Origin: CAYLYU01 sp964501925 | GTDB lineage: Bacteria; Pseudomonadota; Zetaproteobacteria; Mariprofundales; Mariprofundaceae | DNA length: 64,000 bases | Direction: 5' to 3' | Assembly: GCA_964501925.1 (NCBI GenBank) | Contig: CAZCTM010000001.1 | Coordinates: 70,313 to 134,312, forward strand | Shown here: positions 46,989-55,766 of the stretch, piece by piece | Numbering within the stretch: the first letter of the stretch is position 1 | How the letters are laid out: each line of letters opens with the position of its first letter | Made by a program: the position numbers and the translations under genes | Notes under the pieces: generated by a model | What the model was told of the DNA's origin: nothing | Database searches by the model: none | Seen by the model: the letters and a program-made list of their open reading frames with translations, nothing else

Positions 46989-47131
46989 GCATGAAGACCT
47001 ACAAACTCGAAGTGTCCTTCACGACACCTGCTTTTCTGGGCGGGGCGGATCAGTCCGGCCGATGGACGCACGTCGGCAAGCTTTCAACGATGGGGCTGGG
47101 ACGGTGTGCGGTGGAGGTGATTGAGGGATGA
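46985..47131 (+). pseudogene. 48-codon remnant of a Cmr1-like RAMP gene, kept in frame
   Basis: A short ORF locked into the operon by ATGA overlaps on both sides. The first half, TYKLEVSFTTPAFLGGADQSG, matches the start of Cmr1-type RAMP proteins (usually followed by TPPFKALLRxWWR). The second half, HVGKLSTMGLGRCAVEV, matches a RAMP C-terminal glycine-rich loop. Everything between is missing, so it looks like an in-frame internal deletion of a roughly 300-400-residue gene. It may now serve only to couple translation into cas10, or make a mini-RAMP peptide. No homologous full copy is in the window. Confidence 0.6.
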
Positions 47132-49683
47132 AGCAGTGGGATGAGGCATGCTTCCATGTGGTGCTAGGGGCTTTACTACACGATATTGGCAAGTTTTTCG
47201 AAAGGGGAGAGTTGCTGGTCGATTATCGGACGGATGAAGGCAAGCAACAGATGCTTTGTCGCTGGAATTATGAAAGGCGGTATTGGGGATACAAGCATGT
47301 GCTCCACACCCTCCGTTTTTGTGAAGAGTTGGGTAGGCACATCAGTATTCTGGAACCCGAAAGTGGACAAAAAGGCAAAGCGGCTGCCTCGCATTGGGTC
47401 AACATGGCTGCCCGCCACCATGTAGCGGAAGGTGAGCCGCTTGAAGTGCTGGTGCAACATGCAGATCATTTGGCCAGCTCAGAGCGGGAGCGGGGAGACT
47501 ATTACGAAAAGGGCATTCATCAGCGCACCCTTCTTGAGCCCATTACGGAACGGGTAAACCTTCAAGGAGAGAATCGAGTCGTTTCTCATCGTCTGCCAAT
47601 TGCCAAGATTGATCTGACCGGCAAAGGGAATATGCCCGAGACAGTCGCGGACCTTGGACTGAAAGAAGCGGATGATATTTGGTTGTCTTCTGACCGGTTG
47701 AATGGCGACTATGAGCGTCTAGGGCAAGCATTGCTGGATGATCTGAAAAGGATGCCGACGCCCGCAAGACTGACCGCTGATTCGGCGCGAAGCGTGATGA
47801 CATGCCTGCTGGCGCTGTTCGAACGTTATCTGTCCCAAGCTCCAGCCGCGACCAATGTGAGGCACCCAGACATTTCACTTTTCGATCACCTGCGCATCAC
47901 AGCGGCGATTGCCGAGGGTCTTTATAGGCACCATGCCGCACGCGGTGAATTAGATAATATCGGCGCCATCAGGCGCGAGGACCGGGACAAGTGGTGTTTG
48001 GTATGCGGCGACTTTTCCGGTATCCAATCGTTTATTTATCGTATCACCAGCAGCGGTGCGGCCAAGGCGCTCCGTGGGCGTTCGTTGTATATCCAACTTT
48101 TGTGTGACGCCGCTTCCGAATACCTGATGCGCAGGCTTGGGCTGATGCCGACGGCGCGCATCTACTCTTCCGGCGGCAAGTTCTATCTGTTGATTGCCGA
48201 TGCGCAGAAGGATGAGCTTCGGCAGGGAGCCGAGGAGGTGAATGCGTGGCTTTTGAATGAGTTTGGGGTTGATGTATTTCTCGGCATCGGTATGGCCAAC
48301 GTGTGCGCGGATGATTTTAAAGGCGGCAACATGTCAGCCAAGTGGAAGGAAGCGCATGACAATCTGATGCAAGATCGCAATCGCCGCTTCGCGAGGCAGA
48401 TAGATGCGGGATTTTTTGCGCCGCAAAAATCTTTGGACAAGGGAGCGCACTGCGAGGTTTGCGGTCGGAATGATGCGGATGCAGATTTGCTGGGCGGAAG
48501 ATGCGTTCAGTGCCGCAGTCTGGAGGAGCTTGGGAAAAATATCGCGGATGCAACGCACCTGTTCTGGCGTTGGGGCGGCGATGCTCCGCGGTTTGCTGGG
48601 AAACAGATTGCTAGCACTTCCTTCGATGGGCTGGGATGTACGTTGTATTTGCTGGACTCTCCCCCGGAGTTCGATTCGGATCTTGGTTCTCTGAATGAGT
48701 CGGTGCTGGAGCGGATCAACGATCCGGATTGCATGGATGGCAATGCGTTGGGCTATGCCTGCCGCTGGCGGTGGCTCGGCAAATGGGATCGAAACAAGGA
48801 ATCGGCCCACTGGGAATTCGATGATTTTGCCAGCAATACCACCGGCATCGAACGGCTTGGCGTGCTACGCATGGATGTGGATAACCTGGGGCAGCTTTTC
48901 ATCCGAGGGTTTCGTTGGGCGGACAAGCAGGTAATGGGCTCGCTGTCCCGGGTGGCCACGCTTTCACGGCAGCTTGACTTCTTTTTTTCCGGTCATTTGA
49001 TGCATCTGCTGAGGGATGATCAACGCACGCAGATTATCTATGCCGGAGGTGACGATCTGTTCCTGATCGGATCATGGGACGGCCTGCCGCATGTTGCGCG
49101 GAAGATTCAACAATCGTTTTCGCGTTATGCGGCGGAAAATCCCGATTTCACGATTTCTGGCGGCATGGCCATGGTTCATGGGAAATACCCGATCTCGCAT
49201 GCGGCTGAGTTGGCCGGCGAGGCAGAGGAAAGGGCCAAGGGTTTGGTACGCCGGGTGGAAGGAAAATCGCTGGAAAAAGCTGCGTTCTGCACACTGGATA
49301 CGCCCATTGGATGGGAGGATTTCTCTGCGGTGGAAAGATTGCGTGGAGAGATCGAACAGACATTCATGGTGAATCGGGGAGTGCTCGGTCGGTTGCGCCA
49401 TGTCGTGATGGCTCAGCAGGAGTATGTGCGGCGTAAGCACAGCGTCGGAATGGATGAGAGCAGCATTCGTGAATTGCTTTACTGGCAGCGATGGCGCTGG
49501 CTATTGGTCTATCATCTCCATCGCGTAGCAAAAAGGCATAAAGAGATTGAACCGCAGATCTCGGCGATTCGGCGTGCGGTGCTGGGCAATGCAATCGAAG
49601 GAAGAAAAAGCGATGTTTCTGTCATCGACTGGCTGCAGTTGCCGGTTCGGTGGGCGGAGTTTTTACACAGGGAGGCGAGATGA
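47128..49683 (+). CDS. cas10: Cas10/Csm1, type III-A large subunit
   Basis: The 851-residue signature protein of type III systems. The N-terminal HD nuclease domain shows LLHDIGKF (His18, Asp19), predicted to cut ssDNA. First Palm-like domain: CLVCGDFSGIQSFIYRI. A zinc ribbon uses Cys442, Cys445, Cys459 and Cys462. The second Palm domain carries IIYAGGDDLFLIGSWD with GGDD at residues 640-643, the cyclic oligoadenylate synthase centre. Both active sites look intact. The C-terminal D4 helical domain ends the protein. It overlaps csm2 by 4 bp. Confidence 0.95.
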   Translation: MKQWDEACFHVVLGALLHDIGKFFERGELLVDYRTDEGKQQMLCRWNYERRYWGYKHVLHTLRFCEELGRHISILEPESGQKGKAAASHWVNMAARHHVAEGEPLEVLVQHADHLASSERERGDYYEKGIHQRTLLEPITERVNLQGENRVVSHRLPIAKIDLTGKGNMPETVADLGLKEADDIWLSSDRLNGDYERLGQALLDDLKRMPTPARLTADSARSVMTCLLALFERYLSQAPAATNVRHPDISLFDHLRITAAIAEGLYRHHAARGELDNIGAIRREDRDKWCLVCGDFSGIQSFIYRITSSGAAKALRGRSLYIQLLCDAASEYLMRRLGLMPTARIYSSGGKFYLLIADAQKDELRQGAEEVNAWLLNEFGVDVFLGIGMANVCADDFKGGNMSAKWKEAHDNLMQDRNRRFARQIDAGFFAPQKSLDKGAHCEVCGRNDADADLLGGRCVQCRSLEELGKNIADATHLFWRWGGDAPRFAGKQIASTSFDGLGCTLYLLDSPPEFDSDLGSLNESVLERINDPDCMDGNALGYACRWRWLGKWDRNKESAHWEFDDFASNTTGIERLGVLRMDVDNLGQLFIRGFRWADKQVMGSLSRVATLSRQLDFFFSGHLMHLLRDDQRTQIIYAGGDDLFLIGSWDGLPHVARKIQQSFSRYAAENPDFTISGGMAMVHGKYPISHAAELAGEAEERAKGLVRRVEGKSLEKAAFCTLDTPIGWEDFSAVERLRGEIEQTFMVNRGVLGRLRHVVMAQQEYVRRKHSVGMDESSIRELLYWQRWRWLLVYHLHRVAKRHKEIEPQISAIRRAVLGNAIEGRKSDVSVIDWLQLPVRWAEFLHREAR

Positions 49684-50138
49684 AAGATCAGCGAAACAAT
49701 CGGCTGCGTAACGGGAAACAACAGGGTGGACAGAAGCAAACGCAGGGTTCACGCGACGGGAATGTTCCCAAAAAAGAGGATGTGCAGCGTTTTGTCTGGG
49801 ACGAAGAGGCTGTCAAGGACATGGTGAGAGCAGCGGAAAGTCTTGGGCAGCATTTGAAAAACAAGAAGGTGACATCCACCCAGCTTCGCAACGCCTATGG
49901 CACGATGAAAAAACTGGAGATGGTGGGATGGAACGCAAAAACGCGCACCAAGGTGATGCTGATCAAACCTCGCCTTGCATATGCTGCGGAAAGACATGGG
50001 CATGGCATGAAGGATCTGAACAATGTTATTGGCTGGGCCATAGACGCCATTCGGGACGAGGAAGAGGAAGACTTTCGGAGATTCTGCAACTTTTTTGAGG
50101 CTATCGTCGCATATTTCAGGGCAGCGGGAGGAAAATGA
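49680..50138 (+). CDS. csm2: Csm2, small subunit
   Basis: A 152-residue helical small subunit of the Csm complex. A basic, low-complexity N-terminus (about 35 residues, rich in N, Q, K) precedes a helical core with STQLRNAYGTMKKLE, KVMLIKPRLAYAAERHG and a C-terminal EDFRRFCNFFEAIVAYFR, the usual Csm2 ending. ATG 49680 overlaps the cas10 stop as ATGA. It binds the crRNA-target backbone along the filament. Confidence 0.9.
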   Translation: MKDQRNNRLRNGKQQGGQKQTQGSRDGNVPKKEDVQRFVWDEEAVKDMVRAAESLGQHLKNKKVTSTQLRNAYGTMKKLEMVGWNAKTRTKVMLIKPRLAYAAERHGHGMKDLNNVIGWAIDAIRDEEEEDFRRFCNFFEAIVAYFRAAGGK

Positions 50139-50905
50139 TGGGTAACACGAACAAGACTCCGAAGTTGGAAGCGAAGATCGTTGTTTCTGGCGAACTGATT
50201 GCCGAGACAGGTCTGCACATCGGCGGCAATTCGGTGGGTATGGCGATTGGCGGTGCTGATTCCGTCGTGGTGCGCAATCCATTGACCAATGAACCCTATA
50301 TTCCCGGATCCTCTCTGCGCGGCAAGATGCGCTCACTGATGGAACGCGTGCGGGGTGATGAACAGCAAAACAGGGAAGAAGGCGGCTTCTCGGTCAAGAC
50401 AAACAAAAAGGGAGAACTGGAGGTGCTTGCTGGCAAAGATCCGAGCACCATGCTCGGCAGGTTTTTCGGCACCTCGGCCGAAACCGGTGGCACGCCGACG
50501 CGGTTGACGGTGCGGGACTGCCTCCTGTTGCCGGACAGTGTGGAAGATCTGAGCAATGCCCCGAATACCGATATGCCGATGACGGAAGTCAAAACCGAAG
50601 TATGGATCGATCGTATTACTTCGGCGGCGAACCCACGGCAAATCGAACGGGTGCCGGCAGGCGCACGCTTTCGATTCGAGGTCGTGATCGACGTACTCGA
50701 GGGAGATGATGAGAAGAAGTGGCTTGACTTTCTTAAGGAAGGCATGCGCCTTGTCGAGGCGGATAGCCTTGGAGGTTCGGGCAGTCGGGGATATGGCCAG
50801 GTGCGTTTCGAGGACGTGAAGGCGGTAAGGCGATCGGTCGAGTGGTATAAAAATCCGGGGGTTCACCATGAAACGCCGCTGAATTTCAACTCAGCCGATG
50901 GTTGA
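50135..50905 (+). CDS. csm3: Csm3, backbone RAMP and target-RNA nuclease
   Basis: A 256-residue RAMP that forms the Csm filament and cleaves target RNA every 6 nt. GLHIGGNSVGMAIGGADSVVV holds the catalytic Asp (Asp42, equivalent to Asp32 of the staphylococcal protein). PYIPGSSLRGKMRSLME is the Csm3 signature, and GGSGSRGYGQVRF is the glycine-rich loop. GGAGG precedes the ATG, which overlaps the csm2 stop. Confidence 0.95.
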   Translation: MMGNTNKTPKLEAKIVVSGELIAETGLHIGGNSVGMAIGGADSVVVRNPLTNEPYIPGSSLRGKMRSLMERVRGDEQQNREEGGFSVKTNKKGELEVLAGKDPSTMLGRFFGTSAETGGTPTRLTVRDCLLLPDSVEDLSNAPNTDMPMTEVKTEVWIDRITSAANPRQIERVPAGARFRFEVVIDVLEGDDEKKWLDFLKEGMRLVEADSLGGSGSRGYGQVRFEDVKAVRRSVEWYKNPGVHHETPLNFNSADG

Positions 50906-51833
50906 TATCTGCTACAAGCTTCGTTTTGAAGCGCCGCTGCATGTCGACGGCCGGGGCACGGCTTATTACGAACGCGCCGAACATTTCATTCGCTCGGATA
51001 CGCTGAGTGCGGCGATTTCCTCCAACTGGCTCCAGCTTTTCCCCGCAGATGCTTCGATCATTGCCAACCCTCCATGGCTGGTTTCGTCGCTGTTTCCGTA
51101 TTTTCGGGATCTTCTGTTTCTGCCGCGACCGATTGCCAGCAGAGCAATAAGCTCCGATCCGGAGCATGCGAAGAAGATCAAAAAGCTCCAGTGGCTTGAA
51201 CTTTCGATCTGGAAGTCGGTGGCGGAAGGCGCGCCTGACTGGCACCGAGGAATCGAGTCGGGAGAGGGAGGGGTTGCGTCACGGCAGAGTCTTCCAGTGC
51301 TCTGGCTCGAGGAAGGCAAGCCGAGGATTGCAGTAGATCGCGGCAACAACGGAGCTGCTGAAGGACGGATCTTTCATTTCTCCCGGGTACACTATCGCCA
51401 GGATGCCGGTCTGTATTTTTTCGCTCGATTCGAGAACGACGCAGTTCGCGAAAAGTTCGAAGCGGCATTGCGACTGTTGGGCGATTGCGGCATAGGTTCG
51501 GACAGAAATTGCGGCCATGGGCGATTTTGCTTCCGTAGCGAGAAAACAACCATGCCAAATCCGGCGCGCCCGGTCTGCCTGTCTCTTTGCTCTCCCGATC
51601 CGGAGACGGATATGGAAGATGGCTGGCTGGATGACGCGGCATACGATCTGGTCCGGCGCGGCGGTTGGATTGGGGGCTCTTCCTGGCGCAAGGCTTCGCT
51701 GCGCATGTTCGTCGAAGGCAGCCAGTTTCCGCGCTGTCTCAATGGCAGGATGGTCGACGTCGGCCGGCATCCGGTTCATGGCCATCCTGTATGGCGTGAC
51801 GGCAGGGCTTTCATGGTCGGAGGAATGCCATGA
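50898..51833 (+). CDS. csm4: Csm4, crRNA 5'-tag-binding RAMP
   Basis: A 311-residue RAMP that caps the complex at the 5' repeat tag beside Cas10. The start is YKLRFEAPLHVDGRGTAYYERAEHFIRSDTL, which resembles Csm4 openings (parts: LRFEAPLHVDGRG; HFIRSDTLSAAI). GIGSDRNCGHGRFCF is the central glycine-rich loop. The C-terminal RAMP fold includes VRRGGWIGGSSWRK. It overlaps csm3 by 8 bp and csm5 by 4 bp. Confidence 0.88.
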   Translation: MVDICYKLRFEAPLHVDGRGTAYYERAEHFIRSDTLSAAISSNWLQLFPADASIIANPPWLVSSLFPYFRDLLFLPRPIASRAISSDPEHAKKIKKLQWLELSIWKSVAEGAPDWHRGIESGEGGVASRQSLPVLWLEEGKPRIAVDRGNNGAAEGRIFHFSRVHYRQDAGLYFFARFENDAVREKFEAALRLLGDCGIGSDRNCGHGRFCFRSEKTTMPNPARPVCLSLCSPDPETDMEDGWLDDAAYDLVRRGGWIGGSSWRKASLRMFVEGSQFPRCLNGRMVDVGRHPVHGHPVWRDGRAFMVGGMP

Positions 51834-53116
51834 AAATGAAGTTGAAGATGGAGGTGCTGACGCCGCTACATGTGGGCAGCGGTGTGGAGATGCTCAATGG
51901 CATTGATTTCATCGGTCAAGAGGGAATACCGCTTGTGGTCGATCATCAAGCCGTGTTTGAGCAGCTCGCTGAAAAGGGCATGGATAAACTTGGTGCAGTT
52001 CATAGGATTGATGAACTGCTGCACCAACTGGACGGCCAAACGCCGGGTTATTCCCTTTCTGTTCTGCATGGGGACAAGTCTGTCCCGGAGCGCATCCGGC
52101 AGCAGCTCAAGGACGCGCACTGGCGGGCCTTGGTTCCGGGCTCGTCGCTCAAGGGCGCGATTCGAACGGCGTTGATGGCCGAGCGGTTGCGCAGGCAACC
52201 ACCGAGGCCTGAAGCCATCCCCATTTTTGATCAAGGAAAAAGAAGGCCCTCCGTCAGGGAGAAAGTTTCTTCGCAAAAGGTTGCCAAGGGAGTCTTCGGA
52301 AAAAGTCCGAATTTCGACTGGATGCGCATCTGGAAGGTAGGGGATGTTGCATTTGACGTATCCGCGTTGCGCCTTGCTGATGTGCGTTTCATGAATCTGG
52401 TGGAAGATCCGCCGGTCGCGGGCTGGAAAGACATGCCTTCCAGGAAGAACTTTACAACCTGGAAGAAAGCCCATGGCGTGCATGTAGAGGTGTTGATGCC
52501 CGGCGCGATGGCAAAATGTTCGATCGTGCTGGATAATGTTTTGTATCAAAATGCTCATCGTCGCTTGCGCTGGGATCAGGCAATCCGTGACTTCGAGAGA
52601 TTGCGCGCGATATTGAATGCCCATGCACACTATCGTCTGGAGAGGGAACGGAACTTCTATCTTCAGCGCGACCTTGATGTGCCCTGGCGCACATGCGAAC
52701 AGGTGCAGGACATCATGAAGCGCGATGCCAAGGCCATCTACCTGCAAATGGGCTGGGGAAACGGATGGCGGGGCATGACAGGCGATTGGCAAGAGGATGT
52801 AGGCATCGAAAAGCAAATGCGCAGGTTGTATCGCTTGGGGAAAAAGGAGTATTCGATCTTTCCCAAGACTCGCCGGTTGGCCGTTGCCGGGGGTGAGCCA
52901 TCTCTTCCATTCGGCTGGGTGCGTCTATGGCTTGAGAGTGAGGATAATGAAATCCGGCGTGGCGGAATTCTGATATTGAACAAGAGCAAGGAGACATCGA
53001 CCGGTCAGGCGGGTAAGCCCGAGGAAAGGCAGAACATGCCAAACAGCGAGCCAGATGCGGAACTGTTGGCCAAACTGGAGGAACTGAAGAAAAAGGGGAT
53101 CGGAGGCAGGCGGTGA
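51830..53116 (+). CDS. csm5: Csm5, crRNA 3'-end RAMP
   Basis: A 428-residue RAMP at the crRNA 3' end of the complex. MKLKMEVLTPLHVGSGVEM is the Csm5 opening, and VPGSSLKGAIRTALMAERL matches its signature helix. A long C-terminal half ends in FGWVRLWLESED and a charged tail. The presence of csm2 and csm5 places the system in subtype III-A rather than III-B. It overlaps csm4 (ATGA) and the next gene (GTGA). Confidence 0.92.
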   Translation: MKMKLKMEVLTPLHVGSGVEMLNGIDFIGQEGIPLVVDHQAVFEQLAEKGMDKLGAVHRIDELLHQLDGQTPGYSLSVLHGDKSVPERIRQQLKDAHWRALVPGSSLKGAIRTALMAERLRRQPPRPEAIPIFDQGKRRPSVREKVSSQKVAKGVFGKSPNFDWMRIWKVGDVAFDVSALRLADVRFMNLVEDPPVAGWKDMPSRKNFTTWKKAHGVHVEVLMPGAMAKCSIVLDNVLYQNAHRRLRWDQAIRDFERLRAILNAHAHYRLERERNFYLQRDLDVPWRTCEQVQDIMKRDAKAIYLQMGWGNGWRGMTGDWQEDVGIEKQMRRLYRLGKKEYSIFPKTRRLAVAGGEPSLPFGWVRLWLESEDNEIRRGGILILNKSKETSTGQAGKPEERQNMPNSEPDAELLAKLEELKKKGIGGRR

Positions 53117-54198
53117 AGCCGGCTTATATCATCAGCCTGTGCGGCACAAGCTGCCTGACCAATGTGGCGGGAGACCTTCGGCGAATGGTGACGAAACATG
53201 CCAATGCGCCGGATGCTTCCCACATGCCCGAACAGGACAGAGCGGAACTTGAAAAACTGATTGACAAGGTGCGAGACAACCTGAACACAGCGTCTCTTGA
53301 ACAAGCCAGAAAGCTGAGTGCGGAAATCAATAGTCTGACCGCCTTCTACGAAGGAGATTTCTGCAAGGGAAGGATGGATCAGCATGTTCTGATCCATACG
53401 GATACCTGGCTAGGGAAAGCGGCGGCGGAGTGTATCTGCAATGCCCTGAAGGCATTGGGGATTATTAATGTGCAGACGATCTCGTTTGGTGGGCTGCGTA
53501 CCGATTCGATGGTGAACTTCCGGGCGGCATTGGGGGAGATGGCTCGCTGGTGTCACTACAACATTCCATCGAAAGGCGTTCATGTTGTCTTCAATCTGAC
53601 CGGCGGATTCAAGAGCGTGCAGGGTTTCATGCAGACCCTGGGGCTGTTTTACGCGGACGAGCGTGTTTACCTGTTCGAGGGAAGCAATGAGTTGTTGCGT
53701 ATTCCACGTCTTCCCGTGCGCATGGATGCAACCGAGGATGTCAAGAATCATCTGCGAACGATTCGGCGTTTGTCCCTAGATTTGTCAACAGATGGTGATG
53801 TCCCCGACCTTTACGTGCATAAAATCGATGGTGAACATTTTCTTTCCGAATGGGGTGAGCTGGTCTGGCAACAGGAGAAAGACGCTATTTATCGGGAACG
53901 CCTCTGGCCCGAAGCCAGCGAGCGCTACCGTTATGCCGATAAGTTCGTGAAGCGGGTCGAATCATTGCCGGGGGATCGAAAGCTTCAGGTCAACTTGCGC
54001 ATGGATGAACTGGCGCGCTATCTGGAGCTGTCGGACAAGCCGAATCCCAAGTCCTTGAACTTCAAGGCCCTTCAGGGGAATCCATGTCCTCCTTGCACGC
54101 ATGAGTTTCGGGCATGGTCGGATGGCAATGCCAGCCGCATCTTCGGTTGGTTTGATGACAATGTTTTCATCGTGGACAGGCTGGAAAAGCATTTGTGA
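53113..54198 (+). CDS. CARF-RelE ribonuclease, Cami1-like
   Basis: A 361-residue ancillary effector. The N-terminal APE2256-type CARF domain (about 1-200) shows YIISLCGTSCLTNVAG and VFNLTGGFKSVQGFMQTLG, the predicted cyclic oligoadenylate-binding loops. The last about 90 residues (NFKALQG, HEFRAWSDGNASRIFGWFDDN, VFIVDRLEKHL) look like a RelE/ParE-type mRNA interferase fold. This domain order matches Cami1, a ribosome-dependent nuclease activated by cA4. No HEPN motif is present, so it is not Csm6. It starts at GTG 53113 with GGAGG 6 bp before. The RelE assignment is from pattern, not alignment. Confidence 0.72.
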   Translation: MKPAYIISLCGTSCLTNVAGDLRRMVTKHANAPDASHMPEQDRAELEKLIDKVRDNLNTASLEQARKLSAEINSLTAFYEGDFCKGRMDQHVLIHTDTWLGKAAAECICNALKALGIINVQTISFGGLRTDSMVNFRAALGEMARWCHYNIPSKGVHVVFNLTGGFKSVQGFMQTLGLFYADERVYLFEGSNELLRIPRLPVRMDATEDVKNHLRTIRRLSLDLSTDGDVPDLYVHKIDGEHFLSEWGELVWQQEKDAIYRERLWPEASERYRYADKFVKRVESLPGDRKLQVNLRMDELARYLELSDKPNPKSLNFKALQGNPCPPCTHEFRAWSDGNASRIFGWFDDNVFIVDRLEKHL

Positions 54199-54500
54199 GC
54201 ACGGTCTGGTTCGTCTCCCGCCACCGTGGCGCGGTGGAGTGGGTCGCGCGGCGGGGTATCGAGGTGGACGAAGAGGTGGATCATCTGGACGTCGACAGGG
54301 TACAGGGGGGCGACACGGTGATCGGCACGCTGCCGGTGCATCTGGCCGCCAAGGTCTGCAAAAAAGGCGCCCGTTACCTCCACCTCTCTATAGATATTCC
54401 GCCTGAGCTGCGCGGCAGGGAAATGTCGGTCGAGGACATGCAGCGCTGTGGTGCCCGGCTGGAAGAATTTTACGTCAAAAAGGTTGATGGCAACCAGTAA
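54195..54500 (+). CDS. csx16: Csx16 (VVA1548 family)
   Basis: A 101-residue CRISPR ancillary protein. The family opening is VWFVSRHRGAVEWVARRGI, with conserved DHLDVDRVQGGDTVIGTLP and LHLSIDIPPELRGREMS. Csx16 accompanies CARF effectors and has been proposed as a ring nuclease that destroys cyclic oligoadenylate. That would make it the off-switch for its three CARF neighbours. The GTG start overlaps the previous stop; it overlaps card1 by 14 bp. Confidence 0.88.
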   Translation: MSTVWFVSRHRGAVEWVARRGIEVDEEVDHLDVDRVQGGDTVIGTLPVHLAAKVCKKGARYLHLSIDIPPELRGREMSVEDMQRCGARLEEFYVKKVDGNQ

Positions 54501-55671
54501 CGTCCACATCTGCATCGTATCGGATCAGGTGCTGGCCAACCTGATACCCGCCCTGATGGAGCGGCCGGAAAGGGTCTATTTGGCGGCAAGCACCGGCATG
54601 ACGGAAAAGGGAAAGACGGAACTCCTTCGGCGCATACTGGAGGAAAGAGGGATAAAGGTCGCCGTGCAGCAGGGGCTTCCCGACATGAATCTCGCTGCCA
54701 TGCGTAATTTTGCGCAAGACCTTCTCGATAGAGTGAGAAGGGAAGGGGGGAATGCGAAGGTGACGCTCAACGTTACCGGAGGCACCAAGCTGATGACGCT
54801 GGCCCTGTTCGACGCATGTAGCTCCGGGGTGGACCGGATCATCTACACGCATACGGATCGCGATCTGATCGAGGAGCTTCCGAAGGACCTGAAGGGAGGC
54901 GAAGTCACCGGGAAGATCGAGCCTGTGCTCGATGTTCCCACATACCTCAGGGCTCATGGGTTCCGCTGCCTGAAGTCCAGGAGCGACGGACGGAGATGGA
55001 GGGATCGGTGCCTCGTACGCCTGGACCTCACGGAGGCTTTCGTGCAAATCTCCCTGCGCCATGAAAGATTCCTGGGTGCACTCAATTATGCCGCCTCCAA
55101 TGCCCTGGGCGGCGGCGGGAACCTTTCCCGGCCCGAACAGGACCTGAGCCACAGGCTCGGTCCGCAAAAACAAGTCTTTCTGGCACATCTCGTAGAAAAA
55201 GGTCTCCTGTACTGGGATGGAAAACAAAGTGTGGAGTTTTGCGATGTGGAATCCGCCCGCTATGTGGGCGGTGGATGGCTGGAGGAATACGCCTGGCTGA
55301 AGCTTGCCTCACTCCGGCCCGACGATGTGCGCTGCGGCGTCGAGGGCCGCTGGGAGAGGGCGCGCAAGGTGATGAACGAGTTCGATGTCGTGGCCGTGCA
55401 CAACAACCGCTTGCTGCTGATCGAGTGCAAGACCCTGCGCATGGATCGGGAAGGCATGAGGGACACGGAAATCCTTTACAAGCTGGACAGCCTGGCGATG
55501 GACCTCAAGGGACTCTATGGCTCCGTGCTCCTTCTTTCCGCCCGCGTACCCACCGATGCCATGAAAAGGCGCGCTCGCCAGCAGAATATCGCGCTCATCG
55601 GTCCTGGGGAGCTGGTGCATCTGGATGGACCCCTGCTGCACTGGATGGAGTCAGGAAAACTTTCTCCCTGA
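54487..55671 (+). CDS. card1: Card1/Can2, CARF-PD-(D/E)xK nuclease (DUF1887)
   Basis: A 394-residue effector. The N-terminal CARF domain (about 1-150) has VHICIVSDQVLANLIP and TLNVTGGTKLMTLALF. The C-terminal restriction-enzyme-like nuclease has Glu267 (WLEEYAW), Asp300 (EFDVVAVHNN) and Glu313/Lys315 (LLLIECKT), a complete PD-(D/E)xK site. Relatives cut single-stranded DNA and RNA, or nick dsDNA, when cA4 binds. ATG 54487 fits the family start; a longer in-frame reading from 54448 is disfavoured. It is the last gene of the tightly coupled operon. Confidence 0.93.
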   Translation: MATSNVHICIVSDQVLANLIPALMERPERVYLAASTGMTEKGKTELLRRILEERGIKVAVQQGLPDMNLAAMRNFAQDLLDRVRREGGNAKVTLNVTGGTKLMTLALFDACSSGVDRIIYTHTDRDLIEELPKDLKGGEVTGKIEPVLDVPTYLRAHGFRCLKSRSDGRRWRDRCLVRLDLTEAFVQISLRHERFLGALNYAASNALGGGGNLSRPEQDLSHRLGPQKQVFLAHLVEKGLLYWDGKQSVEFCDVESARYVGGGWLEEYAWLKLASLRPDDVRCGVEGRWERARKVMNEFDVVAVHNNRLLLIECKTLRMDREGMRDTEILYKLDSLAMDLKGLYGSVLLLSARVPTDAMKRRARQQNIALIGPGELVHLDGPLLHWMESGKLSP

Positions 55672-55675
55672 AACT

Positions 55676-55691
55676 CCGCCAAGCTTGGCGG
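55676..55691. promoter_or_regulatory. 16-bp perfect palindrome after card1
   Basis: CCGCCAAGCTTGGCGG begins 5 bp after the card1 stop. It can form a 6-bp stem with an AGCT loop but has no U-tract after it. It marks the first real gap (95 bp) since cas6 and may be a transcript end or a protein-binding site. Confidence 0.45.
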
Positions 55692-55766
55692 CTCATGTTC
55701 TGAGACTTTCCCCGCTTATGATGCTCCCCGAGAAACTGGATTGGTTCCAGAGATCAGGGGGAAGCC

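Noticed and set aside
53113..54198. Csm6 assignment for the CARF gene after csm5
   Set aside because: No HEPN RxxxxH motif in the C-terminal part; the ending looks RelE-like instead.
55239..55703. 154-codon ORF overlapping the end of card1
   Set aside because: Arg/Ala-rich shadow frame of the card1 nuclease domain, which has complete catalytic motifs.
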